A stretch of DNA of 64,000 nucleotides from CAYZXT01 sp964482515 (GTDB lineage: Bacteria > Elusimicrobiota > Elusimicrobia > FEN-1173): contig CAYZXT010000008.1 of NCBI GenBank assembly GCA_964482515.1, forward strand, positions 1 to 64,000. The letters are read 5' to 3'. Position 1 is the stretch's first letter. Each line of letters starts with the position of its first letter. Under the pieces are notes generated by a model. It had not been told where the DNA came from. It did no database searches and saw only the letters and a list, made by a program, of their open reading frames with translations. This document shows positions 32,180-43,645 of the stretch, in pieces. The position numbers and the translations under genes were made by a program.

Positions 32180-32185
32180 GATAAT
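32180..32185 (+). promoter_or_regulatory. -10 element before ybbA
   Basis: GATAAT ends five bases before the ybbA ATG, within a strikingly A+T-rich stretch (32090-32190). No Shine-Dalgarno and no clear -35 are seen, suggesting a leaderless start. Confidence 0.4.
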
Positions 32186-32190
32186 AACCC

Positions 32191-32862
32191 ATGAAACCCA
32201 TTCTGCGAACAGCCAAACTGTTTAAAGCTTTTTTCGTTTCCAAGGGATTGATCGAAGTCTTGCGCGGCGTTGATTTGTCCGTGAACCCAGGCGAATTCGT
32301 GGCGATCCAGGGCGCGTCCGGCAGCGGCAAGTCCACGTTGTTGTCGTTGCTGGCGGGCTTGGACCAACCCTCTTCCGGTGAAGTCGAACTGGACGGCGAG
32401 CGGCTGGACGGGATGTCGGAAAACGAGTTGGCGCGAGTGCGGCGCGAAAAAGTGGGGTTCGTTTTTCAGGCGTTTCACTTGGTCCCGAGCTTGACACTGT
32501 TGGAGAACATCTGCCTGCCCGCGGCGTTTCAGAAGAACACATTTTCCATCGAACACGGCCGGACGCTTTTGGAAAGCGTGGGCCTTTCGCACCGGGCGGG
32601 CTTCTTCCCGGAGCAGATTTCCGGCGGGGAAAAGCAGCGCGCCGCCATCGCCCGAGCCCTGGTGAACGATCCGGCGATCGTCTTCGCGGACGAACCCACG
32701 GGGAATCTGGATTCCGTCAACGGGAAGAATGTGCTGGAGCTGTTGGAGTCCCATACCAAAAAAGCCGGACGGACCCTCGTCCTCGTCACCCATGACGCGG
32801 AGATCGCCGCCCGCGCCGATCGCCGGATCCATTTGAAGGACGGCGTCGTCGTGCCGGAATGA
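32191..32862 (+). CDS. ybbA: ABC transporter ATP-binding protein, YbbA/LolD type
   Basis: 223 residues. Walker A 'GASGSGKST', Q-loop 'VGFVFQAFHLVPSLTLLEN', signature 'ISGGEKQRAAIARAL' and Walker B 'IVFADEPTGNLD' are complete. The family (MacB/LolD/YbbA) works with FtsX-like permeases and drives mechanical work or lipoprotein extraction rather than bulk import. It overlaps the permease gene by four bases, and a TesA-like esterase follows. The same three partners occur around E. coli ybbA-ybbP-tesA, which is why YbbA is preferred over LolD. Confidence 0.9.
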   Translation: MKPILRTAKLFKAFFVSKGLIEVLRGVDLSVNPGEFVAIQGASGSGKSTLLSLLAGLDQPSSGEVELDGERLDGMSENELARVRREKVGFVFQAFHLVPSLTLLENICLPAAFQKNTFSIEHGRTLLESVGLSHRAGFFPEQISGGEKQRAAIARALVNDPAIVFADEPTGNLDSVNGKNVLELLESHTKKAGRTLVLVTHDAEIAARADRRIHLKDGVVVPE

Positions 32863-35363
32863 ACGCACTTCGTTTCGCCCTCCGCGAAATCATCCACCGC
32901 CGGGGTTATTCCGGGCTGTTCGTTTTGTCCGTGGGCGTGGGCGCGGCCGTGCTGATGGCGCTGGCCAGTTTCAGTTCGGCCGTGGAGCGCGCCATCACGG
33001 ACCAGGCCCGTGAACTTTGGGCCGCGGACATCACGGTGGAAGGCTCAGAACCCCTTTTGAACAAGGCCGAACCGTGGATCCGTTCGCGTTGGCCAGGTTC
33101 ATCTTCCTCCCGCACCACGGACACCATCTCCATGGTCCGCCATCCGACTACGGGCCGGGTGGCCCAGGCGACCCTTTCAGCCTTGACGGACAATTACCCT
33201 CTCTACGGAAGAATCGAAATCCGCTCCGGCCGGCCTCTCCACTCTGTTTTAAAACCCGGCGAGGCGGTGGTGGGCGAAAAACTCCTGCGGCAACTGGATG
33301 TCTCCGTTGGCGATAAGTTTCAGGTCGGGAACCTGACCCTTACCGTCGCGGACGTCATCGCCTCCCGCACCGACAGCCCCACGTCTTTCTTCGAATTCGC
33401 CCCGTCCGTGTTCGTCACGCCGGAGGACCTGAGCGCCTCCGGTTTGATCGCTCCGGGCAGCCGCGCTCGAAACACCCTCTACGTGAACTTTCCCGCCGGA
33501 CAGGATTTGGCCCGGGCCATGCGCGAAATCAAACAGCACGTCGCGGGCGAGACCAACGACGTGTCTTCCTGGACCACCGACAACCCGGGCATCTTGAAGT
33601 TCATCAAGCGGACCCTCCTCTTCCTCAAGTTTCTCGGCCTGCTCACCTTGACCCTCGGCGGCGTGGGCGTGGCCGGAACGCTTTCCGCCGCGCTGAACGC
33701 CTCCACCCGTTCCATGGGAATGGTCTTCGCCCTGGGCGCGCCACGGGCTTTCGTCCTGAGGATTTGGCTTTGGTGGGTCGCGATCCTCACCTCCGCCGGA
33801 ATGTTCCTGGCCCTGCTTTTGGGAAAAGGCGTCGCCGAACTGCTGATCGCGGTCTTCGGCGATCTGTTGCCGCCCCAGCTTTCGCTCGGTTTTCCGGTCA
33901 GGGCTCTGCTTCAGGCCGCCTCCGCCGGGTTCGGCGCCAGCCTGTTGTTCGCCATCCTGCCGCTGATGAAGCTGATGGACATTCCGCCCAACGCGATCCT
34001 GGCCGAGGAGGTGCCGGTTTTTCCGCGGCGCTGGACGCGGTCTTTCTTCGTCCTCCTCGGGTCGGCGGCGGTTTTCTATCTCATCGTGCTGTCGCAGGTG
34101 GGGCGCCCGTTGATGGCGTTGAATTATTTGGGAGGGCTCGTCGGCGTTCTGGGCGCTTCGTGGCTCCTGGCCACGGCCGCGCTTTGGCTGGTGCGGCGGC
34201 TTTTCCTCGCGCGCTCGTCGCCGACCCTGCGGTTGTCGGCGCGGGGGCTTTCCCGGCCCGGCAACCTCAACCAGGCCGTGGTGGTTTCTTTGGCCGTGAC
34301 CCTGGCGACGCTGATGTCGCTCTTCCTCCTCGAAAAAAACCTGACGGCCCAGTTCGTTGAATCTTTTCCCGAAAACATGCCCAACGTATTTTTCATCAAC
34401 ATCCAAAAAGACCAGGTCGGCCGGTTCAAGGAAATATTGGGACAACCCGACGCCCGGCTGTTCCCGCTGATCCGCGGCCGCGTGGTCGCCGTGAACGGCG
34501 GCCCGGTGCGGTCGGTCCAGAAGCGCTCCGAATCCAAGCACGGCGAGGGCGACCGGCTCACCCGCGAGTTCGGCTTCACCTTCGGCGAAGATATCCTGCC
34601 CACGGACAGCGTGGTCGGAGGAGGATCGTTATGGGACGAGAACGTTCAAGGCCCCCAGGTCTCCGTCTTCGACGAATATCACACGCGTTTTGGGATCGAT
34701 ATCGGCGACGTAATCACCGTGAATATCTTGGGGATGAAGATCGACGCCACCGTGACGTCCCTCCGCTCCATCAACCAGTCGGTGCGGCAGCCGTTCTTCT
34801 ATTTTTATTTCAAGCCGGGCGCCATCGACGCGGCGCCGTACACGCTGATGGGCGGCGTCCACGTGGCGCCGGGGAGTTTGTCCGGCGTCGAAATGGAATT
34901 GGCCGAGCGGATGCCCAACGTGACGACCATCGACCTCACGGAAGTGGCGGCCCTGACCGGGAAGATCATTCAGCGGCTGACGCGGATCGTGAACACCCTC
35001 GGGCTTTTCGGCGTGGCGTCTGGTTTGCTCCTCCTCGTTTCCAATCTCTGGACGACGCTGATGTCCCGCACGCGGGAATCCGTCCTCTACCGGACCCTCG
35101 GCGCGTCCACGGGCCAAGTGACGCGGATATACATTTTGGAATACGCCTGGATCGCGGCCATGGCGGGCCTCGCGGCTTTTTTGGTGGGAAATATTTCGGT
35201 TTGGATCATCTTGAAAACGGCGTTCGAGCTGAAGTTCGAGCCCTACGCGCCGTTCTCGGTTTCCCTGTTGACCGGTTTGGGCCTCGGCATGGTGGGCCTG
35301 TCGTGGCTGGCGTCGCGGAGCGCTTTCCGTTCCTCGCCCATGGAGGTGCTGCGGCATGAATAA
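32859..35363 (+). CDS. ybbP: FtsX-family permease, YbbP-like
   Basis: 834 residues (E. coli YbbP 804). N-terminal helix 1 is followed by a large extracytoplasmic domain (~45-245), three helices (~250-375), two helices (~390-450), a second FtsX-like unit starting near 460 with another large external domain, and three final helices (~705-825) ending 'SSPMEVLRHE'. Two FtsX domains in one chain match the YbbP layout. It is probably the membrane partner of the preceding ATPase. The stop overlaps the esterase start by eight bases. The substrate is not established. Confidence 0.88.
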   Translation: MNALRFALREIIHRRGYSGLFVLSVGVGAAVLMALASFSSAVERAITDQARELWAADITVEGSEPLLNKAEPWIRSRWPGSSSSRTTDTISMVRHPTTGRVAQATLSALTDNYPLYGRIEIRSGRPLHSVLKPGEAVVGEKLLRQLDVSVGDKFQVGNLTLTVADVIASRTDSPTSFFEFAPSVFVTPEDLSASGLIAPGSRARNTLYVNFPAGQDLARAMREIKQHVAGETNDVSSWTTDNPGILKFIKRTLLFLKFLGLLTLTLGGVGVAGTLSAALNASTRSMGMVFALGAPRAFVLRIWLWWVAILTSAGMFLALLLGKGVAELLIAVFGDLLPPQLSLGFPVRALLQAASAGFGASLLFAILPLMKLMDIPPNAILAEEVPVFPRRWTRSFFVLLGSAAVFYLIVLSQVGRPLMALNYLGGLVGVLGASWLLATAALWLVRRLFLARSSPTLRLSARGLSRPGNLNQAVVVSLAVTLATLMSLFLLEKNLTAQFVESFPENMPNVFFINIQKDQVGRFKEILGQPDARLFPLIRGRVVAVNGGPVRSVQKRSESKHGEGDRLTREFGFTFGEDILPTDSVVGGGSLWDENVQGPQVSVFDEYHTRFGIDIGDVITVNILGMKIDATVTSLRSINQSVRQPFFYFYFKPGAIDAAPYTLMGGVHVAPGSLSGVEMELAERMPNVTTIDLTEVAALTGKIIQRLTRIVNTLGLFGVASGLLLLVSNLWTTLMSRTRESVLYRTLGASTGQVTRIYILEYAWIAAMAGLAAFLVGNISVWIILKTAFELKFEPYAPFSVSLLTGLGLGMVGLSWLASRSAFRSSPMEVLRHE

Positions 35364-36021
35364 ATATATTTTCTATTTAATGGCGGCCGCCTTTATGGGA
35401 TGCGGCCAGGGGGAAAAAGCGGCGGGCCCGATCGCGCCTTCCGCTCCTCAGGCGCCGGCCGTGAAGATCATCGCTTTCGGCGACAGCCTGACCGCGGGCA
35501 AGGACCTGCTCGATCCCGAACTGGAATCGTGGCCGGCGATCCTGGAACGCAAACTGCGGGAGGAAAAACACAGCGTGGAGGTCGTGAACGCGGGGCAGTC
35601 GGGCGACACGACCTACGACGCGCTCAACCGCCTGGATTTCACCTTGTCACAAGGGGGCGACGTCGTCATCGTCGCCTTCGGCAGCAACGACACGTTTCAG
35701 GGCAAAGACCTCAAGGACATCGAGAAGAACCTGGACGAGATCGTCCGCCGGATCCAAGAGAAAAAGATGGACGTGGTCCTTTGCGGGATGAAGACCTTTC
35801 CCAACTTCGGGTGGCACTACGCCGGCGCCTACGAGAAGATTTTTCCCCGGGTGGCGAAACGCTGGGACGTTCCCTTCGTTCCGTTCCTGCTGCAGGGCGT
35901 CGCCGGCATGGCGCAATTCAATTTGTCGGACGGCATCCATCCCAACGCGACCGGACATCAAATGATCGCGGAAACCGTTTTCCCCGCAGTGAAGGGCGTG
36001 CTCAAGTCAAAAGGAAGATGA
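35356..36021 (+). CDS. tesA: Lipid-anchored SGNH esterase, TesA-like
   Basis: 221 residues. A short signal ends 'AAAFMGC', a lipobox, so the enzyme is probably membrane-attached. SGNH blocks: 'IIAFGDSLTAG' (nucleophile Ser), 'VVNAGQSGDTT' (Gly), 'AFGSNDTF' (Asn) and 'DGIHPNATGH' (Asp/His). TesA-type enzymes hydrolyse lysophospholipids, acyl-CoA or esters. It overlaps the permease gene, forming one ybbA-ybbP-tesA unit; this suggests that the transporter presents or removes a lipid product, as inference. Confidence 0.92.
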   Translation: MNKYIFYLMAAAFMGCGQGEKAAGPIAPSAPQAPAVKIIAFGDSLTAGKDLLDPELESWPAILERKLREEKHSVEVVNAGQSGDTTYDALNRLDFTLSQGGDVVIVAFGSNDTFQGKDLKDIEKNLDEIVRRIQEKKMDVVLCGMKTFPNFGWHYAGAYEKIFPRVAKRWDVPFVPFLLQGVAGMAQFNLSDGIHPNATGHQMIAETVFPAVKGVLKSKGR

Positions 36022-36087
36022 CGCGCGTCATATTTTCGCGCGGCGGAATTGATAGAATGGCTTCACGGTCAGGAAGGAAGGTCCCCC

Positions 36088-36540
36088 GTGGCAGAAGACG
36101 CTTGTGAATTTCCCGCGTTCAACGGCACATCCGAGGAAATCGTCCAAGTCCTGAAGCAATCCAAGACCATCGCGGTGGTGGGGATGTCGCCCAAACCGGA
36201 CCGGCCGAGCCACGATGTGGCGAAATATTTAATGGACCACGGGTTTGAAGTCATCCCCGTGAACCCGGGGCAATCGGAAATTTTGGGCCGGAAATGTTAC
36301 CGGAGTTTGAAAGACGTACCGGGCGAAATAGACATCGTCGATATTTTCCGCCCGTCCGACGCCGTGCCGGAGATCGTCGAAGAAGCTGTCGCCAGGGGCG
36401 CGAAAACAATTTGGATGCAGCTCGGCATCGTGAACAACGCCGCGGCGGAACGCGCCAAAGCGGCGGGCATGACGGTCGTGATGAACAAATGTTTGAAGGT
36501 CGAGCACGTTCTCTTTGCCCGTAAACCGAAATTTGATTAA
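36088..36540 (+). CDS. CoA-binding domain protein, YccU-like
   Basis: 150 residues. 'KTIAVVGMSPKPDRPSHDVAKYL', 'VIPVNPGQSEILGRKCYRSL' and 'DIVDIFRPSDAVPEIVEEAV' mark the small Rossmann CoA_binding family (YccU). The GTG at 36088 is preferred because GGAAGGAAGG stands just before it; a TTG at 36049 is less likely. The role is unknown; some relatives are linked to acyl-CoA metabolism. A repeat element follows directly after its stop. Confidence 0.88.
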   Translation: MAEDACEFPAFNGTSEEIVQVLKQSKTIAVVGMSPKPDRPSHDVAKYLMDHGFEVIPVNPGQSEILGRKCYRSLKDVPGEIDIVDIFRPSDAVPEIVEEAVARGAKTIWMQLGIVNNAAAERAKAAGMTVVMNKCLKVEHVLFARKPKFD

Positions 36541-36544
36541 TGCA

Positions 36545-36605
36545 GTCATTCCGACGAAAGTCGGAATCCAGTTTACCTGGACCCCGGCTTTCGCCGGGGT
36601 GACGA
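36545..36605. repeat. GTCATTCCGGC-type palindromic repeat, copy 2
   Basis: GTCATTCCGACGAAAGTCGG at the left end and CCGGCTTTCGCCGGGGTGAC at the right end; each half forms its own hairpin. It ends two bases before the -35 of the sdh operon. Confidence 0.85.
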
Positions 36606-36606
36606 T

Positions 36607-36636
36607 TTGGAACTGTTTGTTAAAATGAGGTATCAT
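36607..36636 (+). promoter_or_regulatory. Promoter of sdhCAB
   Basis: TTGGAA (36607-36612), 18 bp, TATCAT (36631-36636), ATG at 36647; the leader would be only about four bases. Confidence 0.5.
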
Positions 36637-36646
36637 CCCAATTCCC

Positions 36647-37368
36647 ATGGCCACTGAAACCGAATCCGAATCCTCCTGTTGGAACTGCGTTTGTCTGTCG
36701 TCTCTGACGAAAAAGGGCCTCATGGCCATTTCCGGCCTGGCCCTGTTCGGGTTCGTCATCGGACATCTGGTCGGCAACCTCCAGATATTCCAGGGGCAGG
36801 ACAAGCTGAACCACTACGGCGTCTTCCTCCGCAGCATCCCCGGCCCGCTCTGGGCCGCGCGGATCGGCTTGTTGGTCATGCTGGTCATCCACATTCGGAC
36901 CTCGGCCCAGCTGGCCGTGGAAAACCGCCGGGCGCGGCCGGAACAATACGTGAAGAAGAATTCCGTCCGGGCCACGCTGGCCTCCCGCACAATGCTGTTG
37001 TCCGGTTTGATGGTGTTCGCCTACGTCGTTTACCACCTTCTGCATTTCACTTTCGTCAAAGTCCATCCGCAATACGCCCATTTCATCGACCCCCTGGGCC
37101 GCCACGACATCTATTCCATGGTGGTGCTGAGCTTCCAGGATGTGACGATCTCCGCCGTCTACATCGTCGCGAACTTCCTGCTGGCCTTCCACTTGAGCCA
37201 CGGGCTTTCCAGCGCGTTCCAAAGCCTGGGTTTGAACAATGAGAATATTTTGAAGAAGCTGAAGCTCGCCGGTGTTTTCATCGCGTGGGCCGTTTTCATC
37301 GGATACGCTTCGATCCCGCTGGGCGTCCTGTTGAACATCATTAGACTTCCCGCCACTCTGGTGGTCCC

Positions 37369-37372
<4 letters not shown>
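36647..37372 (+). CDS. sdhC: Succinate dehydrogenase/fumarate reductase cytochrome b subunit
   Basis: 241 residues with five hydrophobic helices, the b558 type in which one anchor subunit carries two hemes. 'GFVIGHLVGNLQIF', 'VMLVIHIRTSAQL', 'VYHLLHFTF' and 'AFHLSHGLSSAFQSLG' hold the likely heme-ligand histidines. It anchors the SdhAB catalytic arm and passes electrons to quinone. The unusual N-terminus has two cysteines ('SSCWNCVC') before the first helix. The stop overlaps the sdhA start. Confidence 0.93.
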
Positions 37373-39284
<1,912 letters not shown>

Positions 39285-39288
<4 letters not shown>

Positions 39289-40034
39289 ACCTGACACTTT
39301 ACGTTTGGCGGCAAAAACACGCCCAGGACAAGGGCCGCATGGAGAAATACGAGGCCAAGGACATAAACGACCATATGTCCTTCCTGGAGATGCTGGACGT
39401 CGTGAACGAGGATTTGACCAAGCGCGGCATCGACCCCATCGCCTTCGACAGCGATTGCCGGGAGGGGATCTGCGGCATGTGCTCGCTGGTGGTCAACGGC
39501 GTTCCCCACGGCCCCGAGCGCGGCACCACGGTCTGCCAGCTCCACATGCGACACTTCAAGGACGGCGATTCCATCTACATCGAACCCTGGCGCGCCCGCG
39601 CGTTCCCCGTCGTGAAGGATTTGGTCGTCGACCGCACCGCCTTCGACCGCATCATCCAGGCCGGCGGCTTCGTCTCCGTCAACACGGGCGGCACCCCGGA
39701 CGCGAACTGTCTTCCGATTTCAAAGACCGAAGCGGACACCGCCATGGACGCGGCGGCCTGCATCGGCTGCGGCGCCTGCGTGGCGGCCTGCAAGAACGCC
39801 TCGGCCATGCTGTTCGTCTCCGCCAAGGTCGCGCACCTCCAGCACCTTCCGCAGGGCCAGGTGGAAAAGGAACGGCGCGTCCTCAGCATGGTGGAGACGA
39901 TGGACGCGGAGGGCTTCGGAAACTGTTCCAACACCTACGAGTGCGAAGCCGTCTGCCCGAAGAACATCAGCGTCAAGTTCATCGCCGAGATGAACCGCTC
40001 CTTCGCCAAAGCCTCGATCGAACCCCGAAAATAA
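39285..40034 (+). CDS. sdhB: Succinate dehydrogenase iron-sulfur subunit
   Basis: 249 residues. The [2Fe-2S] motif 'CREGICGMCSLVVNG' and two ferredoxin motifs 'CIGCGACVAACKNASAML' and 'CSNTYECEAVCPKNISV' supply all three clusters between FAD and quinone. The ATG overlaps the sdhA stop. The Cys pattern is that of the b558-associated class. Confidence 0.97.
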
Positions 40035-40053
40035 ATAGACCCGAAAAAAATTA

Positions 40054-40059
40054 TATACT
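40054..40059 (+). promoter_or_regulatory. -10 element before the PilZ gene
   Basis: TATACT ends six bases before the GTG start at 40066; no Shine-Dalgarno is present. The -35 is not clear. Confidence 0.4.
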
Positions 40060-40065
40060 CCCCGG

Positions 40066-40818
40066 GTGCGCAAACCGACGAAGACACACCGGAGAGAACG
40101 TTTCTTGAACTCCGCCGCTTCCCCGGCCCGGCCGGAACGGCGGGACGAAACCCGTTTTGAGCGGATAAAGCTTGAATCCCATACCGACCATATCTTTGTC
40201 CGGATCAAGGACAACAAGAAGACCATTCAGTCTGAGGTGCTGGATCTAAGCCTCCAGGGGCTGTGTTTCAGGGCGAAGCCCGCGCTGGATTTCCTACGGA
40301 CCGGTTCCACGGTCAAGGTCTCGCTGTTGTTGGGCAAGCGGGAACATGCGCTCACGCTGAAGATCGTCAACGACCGGGGGCCCTATGTGGGAAGCCGGAT
40401 CGTGGAGTCGTCGCCCGAATGGGCGGCCGAGGTCTCGGATTACCTGGACCCCCTCGAGATGGGCCAGCGGCTTTACGAAGTTCGGCCGCAGGCGGTTCCC
40501 GAGGGAGATCCCTCGTCCAACCTCCACTGGTTCCGGAGCGAGGCGTCCTGCGATCTTTTCTACTGGCTCGGGCCGGACGAAAAAGTCGCCAAGGTCCAAT
40601 TGGTCTACGGATGGCAGGTGGTGGAATGGACGCCGGCCTACGGTTTTCGCACCGGGCAGATCGGCGACTCCGCCGGGGATGCCTCTGCGGGGGATCCTTC
40701 GGCGCTCAAAGAGTTTGAGCTGAACCTCCCGGCCGACCGCAAATTGGTGGCGGCCGCCCGCCGGGTCGTCCTCGCCGCCCGCGTCCCCGAACCGATCCGG
40801 AAGATATTCGCGAAGTAG
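40066..40818 (+). CDS. PilZ-domain protein
   Basis: 250 residues. The arginine-rich start ('RPERRDETRFERI') and 'EVLDLSLQGLCFRA' match the RxxxR...(D/N)xSxxG signature of cyclic-di-GMP-binding PilZ domains (~25-125). The rest (~150-250) includes 'HWFRSEASCDLFYWLGPDEKVAKVQL' and resembles no domain I can name. It may couple cyclic di-GMP to an output, but the partner is unknown. The GTG start follows a -10-like TATACT. Confidence 0.75.
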   Translation: MRKPTKTHRRERFLNSAASPARPERRDETRFERIKLESHTDHIFVRIKDNKKTIQSEVLDLSLQGLCFRAKPALDFLRTGSTVKVSLLLGKREHALTLKIVNDRGPYVGSRIVESSPEWAAEVSDYLDPLEMGQRLYEVRPQAVPEGDPSSNLHWFRSEASCDLFYWLGPDEKVAKVQLVYGWQVVEWTPAYGFRTGQIGDSAGDASAGDPSALKEFELNLPADRKLVAAARRVVLAARVPEPIRKIFAK

Positions 40819-40819
40819 A

Positions 40820-40838
40820 TCCCGTCCCGCAAACGGGA
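40820..40838. repeat. Intergenic hairpin with CCCGCAAAC loop region (family copy)
   Basis: TCCCGT and ACGGGA enclose CCCGCAA, followed by CCACGCCC. It lies just upstream of rpsO. Confidence 0.55.
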
Positions 40839-40862
40839 CCACGCCCAACGGCAAGGAAATCC

Positions 40863-40891
40863 TAGACACGGAAATATGTATTTGCTAAGCT
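40863..40891 (+). promoter_or_regulatory. Promoter of rpsO
   Basis: TAGACA (40863-40868), 17 bp, TAAGCT (40886-40891); the ATG is seven bases further on, giving a nearly leaderless transcript. Confidence 0.4.
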
Positions 40892-40898
40892 TACCACC

Positions 40899-41168
40899 AT
40901 GTTAGTCAAAGAAAAGAAACGTGAGATCGTCGGAAAGATGGGGGCTCGCGCCAATGACTCGGGCAACCCGGCGGTGCAAATCGCCATTTTGACGGAGCGC
41001 ATCAACGGCCTTCTGTCCGCCCACTTCAACACCAATCCCAAGGACCACATGTCCCGCCGGGGTCTGTTGAAAATGGTGGGACATCGGCGCCGTCTCTTGA
41101 ATTACCTCCGCGCCTCCAACCCGAAACGATACACGGAACTCATCCGCGAACTGGATCTGAGAAAATAA
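40899..41168 (+). CDS. rpsO: Ribosomal protein S15
   Basis: 89 residues, the normal length. 'GNPAVQIAILTERINGL' and 'KDHMSRRGLLKMVGHRRRLLNYL' are diagnostic. S15 binds 16S rRNA early in small-subunit assembly. It is followed by pnp, the classical gene order. No E. coli-like autoregulatory pseudoknot leader is possible if the mRNA starts near the ATG as the promoter suggests. Confidence 0.97.
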   Translation: MLVKEKKREIVGKMGARANDSGNPAVQIAILTERINGLLSAHFNTNPKDHMSRRGLLKMVGHRRRLLNYLRASNPKRYTELIRELDLRK

Positions 41169-41343
41169 AAACAACGGCGTTTTTCGGCCGGAGAAGCATG
41201 ATTCGCAGACAGGGATGCAATGGCCCCTCGATTTCCGAGGGACGGTTGGATCCCTTCCCCGCGAAGCCCACGCGACCCTCCCTGAAAAACGCCTCTTGTT
41301 GTTTCCTTCCGATCCCGTCCCCATGCCAGGAGGCATTCCTATA

Positions 41344-43550
41344 ATGAGCAACGTTGAACGTGGCGAAATAGAGATCCAAGGCCGCAAAATGTCCTTTGAA
41401 GTCGGTTCCGTGGCCAAGCAGGCCAACGGCGCGACGATCGTCCGCACCGGCGACACCATGGTTTTGATCGCCGTGGCCATGGGCAAAAAACCCCGCGAAG
41501 GTTTTGATTTCTTCCCTTTGACCGTTGATTACCGCGACCGCACCTACGCCGCGGGCCGCATTCCCGGCGGGTTCTTCAAACGCGAGACCAAAGCCCGCGA
41601 CAAGGAAACCCTCACCAGCCGCCTCATCGACCGCTCCTGCCGTCCCCTCTTTCCCGAACATATGCGCCTCGAAATCCAGATCACCGGCATATCGTTGTCC
41701 TCCGACGGCGAAAACCCGACGGACATCATCGCCATGAACGGCGCCAGCGTCGCCTTGTCGATGTCCGACATCCCCTGGAACGGCCCCATCGGCGCGGTCC
41801 GCATCGGCCGCATCAACGACGAATTCGTCATCAACCCGACCCTGCGGGAGATCGAAGAGAGCTCCATGGAATTGGTCGTCGCGGGCAAGCGGGACTCCAT
41901 CATGATGGTGGAATCCGGCGCCAGCGAGTTGTCCGAGGAATTGCTGCTGGAAGCCCTGGCCCTGGCGCAGCGCGAGATCGCCCGCATCTGCGATTTCCAG
42001 ACCGACTTTTTGAAGAACGCGGCCAAAGCCAAGATCGACGTCCCCAAGCCGGAAGTCAACGCCGACCTGGTGAAAAAGATCGACGAGCTGGCGCGCAACC
42101 GTTATAAGGAAGCGGTCCGCATCGCGGAGAAAACAGCCCGCGAGAAGTTCATCGACGCGATCAAGGCCGACGTGAAGAAGGCCATCGAAGAGTCGTTCCC
42201 GGAAGCGACGGGCGTCGGCGCTTTGCTTGAAAACATCGAATATGAAGAAGCGCGCCGCTTGATCCTGGACGAAAGCAAGCGCACCGACGGACGCGGTTTC
42301 GAGGACATCCGCCCCATCACCTGCCAGGTGGGCGTGTTGCCCCGCACCCACGGCTCGGCCATCTTCACCCGCGGTCAGACCCAGGCGCTCGCGACCTGCA
42401 CCCTCGGCTCCCCCGCTGACCAGCAGATCATGGACGAGCTGGAAGGCGAGTATAAGGAACGTTTCCTGCTCCATTATAATTTCCCCGGATTCAGCACCGG
42501 CGAACCGAAGCCCGAACGCGGCCCCGGCCGTCGTGAGATCGGACACGGCGCCCTGGCGCGCCGCTCGCTGAAGCCGATGCTTCCCTCGCTGGAAGAATTC
42601 CCTTACACCATCCGCATCGTCTCCGACANNNNNNNNNNATCCTGGAATCCAACGGGTCCTCTTCCATGGCCTCGGTCTGCGGCGGCTCCCTCGCGCTGTT
42701 CGACGCGGGCGTCCCGCTGAAGAAACCCGTGGCCGGCATCGCCATGGGCCTGATCAAGGAAGGCGACCGGAAGGCCGTCCTCACGGACATCATGGGGATG
42801 GAAGACCATCTCGGCGACATGGACTTCAAGGTCGCCGGCACCGTGGACGGCGTCACCGCCCTCCAGATGGACATCAAGATCGAAGGAATTTCCGTCGAGA
42901 TCATGAAGCAGGCCCTCGAGCAGGCGAAACGCGGCCGCCTCTTCATCCTCGGCAAGATGAACGAAAAACTTTCCGCCCCCAAACCCGAGATGTCGCCCTT
43001 CGCGCCGCGCATGGCCGTGGTGAAGATACCGGTGGACAAGATCGGCGCGCTGATCGGACCCGGCGGCAAGAACATCCGCCGCATCATCGAGGAGTCCGGC
43101 GCCAACGTGGACGTGGAGGACGATGGCCAGGTTTATATCACCAGCTCGGACGGTCCGTCCCTCGACGCCGCCAAGCACATGGTGGAAGCGCTCACCGTCG
43201 AGGTTGAAGTGGGCAAAATCTACAAGGGCAAAGTGATGCGCATCATGCCGCGCCTGGGCGCCTTCGTGGAAGTGCTGCCCGGCAAGGAAGGCCTGGTCCA
43301 CATCTCCCAGCTCGACATCAAGCATATCGACAAGGTGGAAGACGTCGTGAAGGAAGGCGACGAGCTCGAAGTGAAGTGCATCGAGATCGACAACATGGGC
43401 CGCGTCAACCTCTCCCGCCGGGCGGTCATTAAACCCGGCTCGGAGCTGGAAGTTCCGGCCCGGCCTCCCCGGCGCGAAGATGACCGCGGCGGACGCGGCG
43501 GCGGATTCCGCGGCGGCGATCGCGGCGGACGCGGCGGTTTCCGTCGATAA
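41344..43550 (+). CDS. pnp: Polynucleotide phosphorylase, interrupted only by an assembly gap
   Basis: Two RNase PH domains with an intervening helical domain, then KH ('DKIGALIGPGGKNIRRI') and S1 ('GKVMRIMPRLGAFVEVLPGKEGLVHIS') domains, and an Arg/Gly-rich tail. It degrades RNA 3' to 5' with phosphate and is central to mRNA turnover. Ten N at 42629-42638 break the frame within 'FPYTIRIVSD|ILESNGSSSMASVCGG'. Deleting the ten N plus one repeated A restores the frame and the family consensus exactly, giving about 731 residues. AGGAGG lies ten bases before the ATG. A strong terminator follows. Confidence 0.95.
42629..42638. other. Assembly gap (10 N) in pnp
   Basis: The left flank ends ...TCCGACA and the right begins ATCCTGG; the native codons are evidently GAC ATC CTG, so the flanks overlap by one base and no sequence seems to be missing. 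Confidence 0.85.
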
Positions 43551-43574
43551 AAGCGGCGGATCGTTTTTGACAGA

Positions 43575-43613
43575 CAGGCGGAGAAAAGATATCCTTTTCC
43601 CGCCTGTTTTTTT
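43575..43613 (+). terminator. Intrinsic terminator after pnp
   Basis: CAGGCGG (43575-43581) pairs with CCGCCTG (43600-43606), with AAAAG/CTTTT extending the stem, and is followed by seven T. Confidence 0.9.
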
Positions 43614-43645
43614 GGCTAAATCAGTTCGACCAGCGGGGTTTTCCC

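Noticed and set aside
36049..36087. Upstream TTG start for the CoA-binding protein
   Set aside because: The GTG at 36088 has a strong Shine-Dalgarno, and the extra 13 residues do not resemble the family.
42629..42666. Frameshifted pnp pseudogene
   Set aside because: The frame change coincides with the N run and disappears when the artificial bases are removed; all domains are intact.
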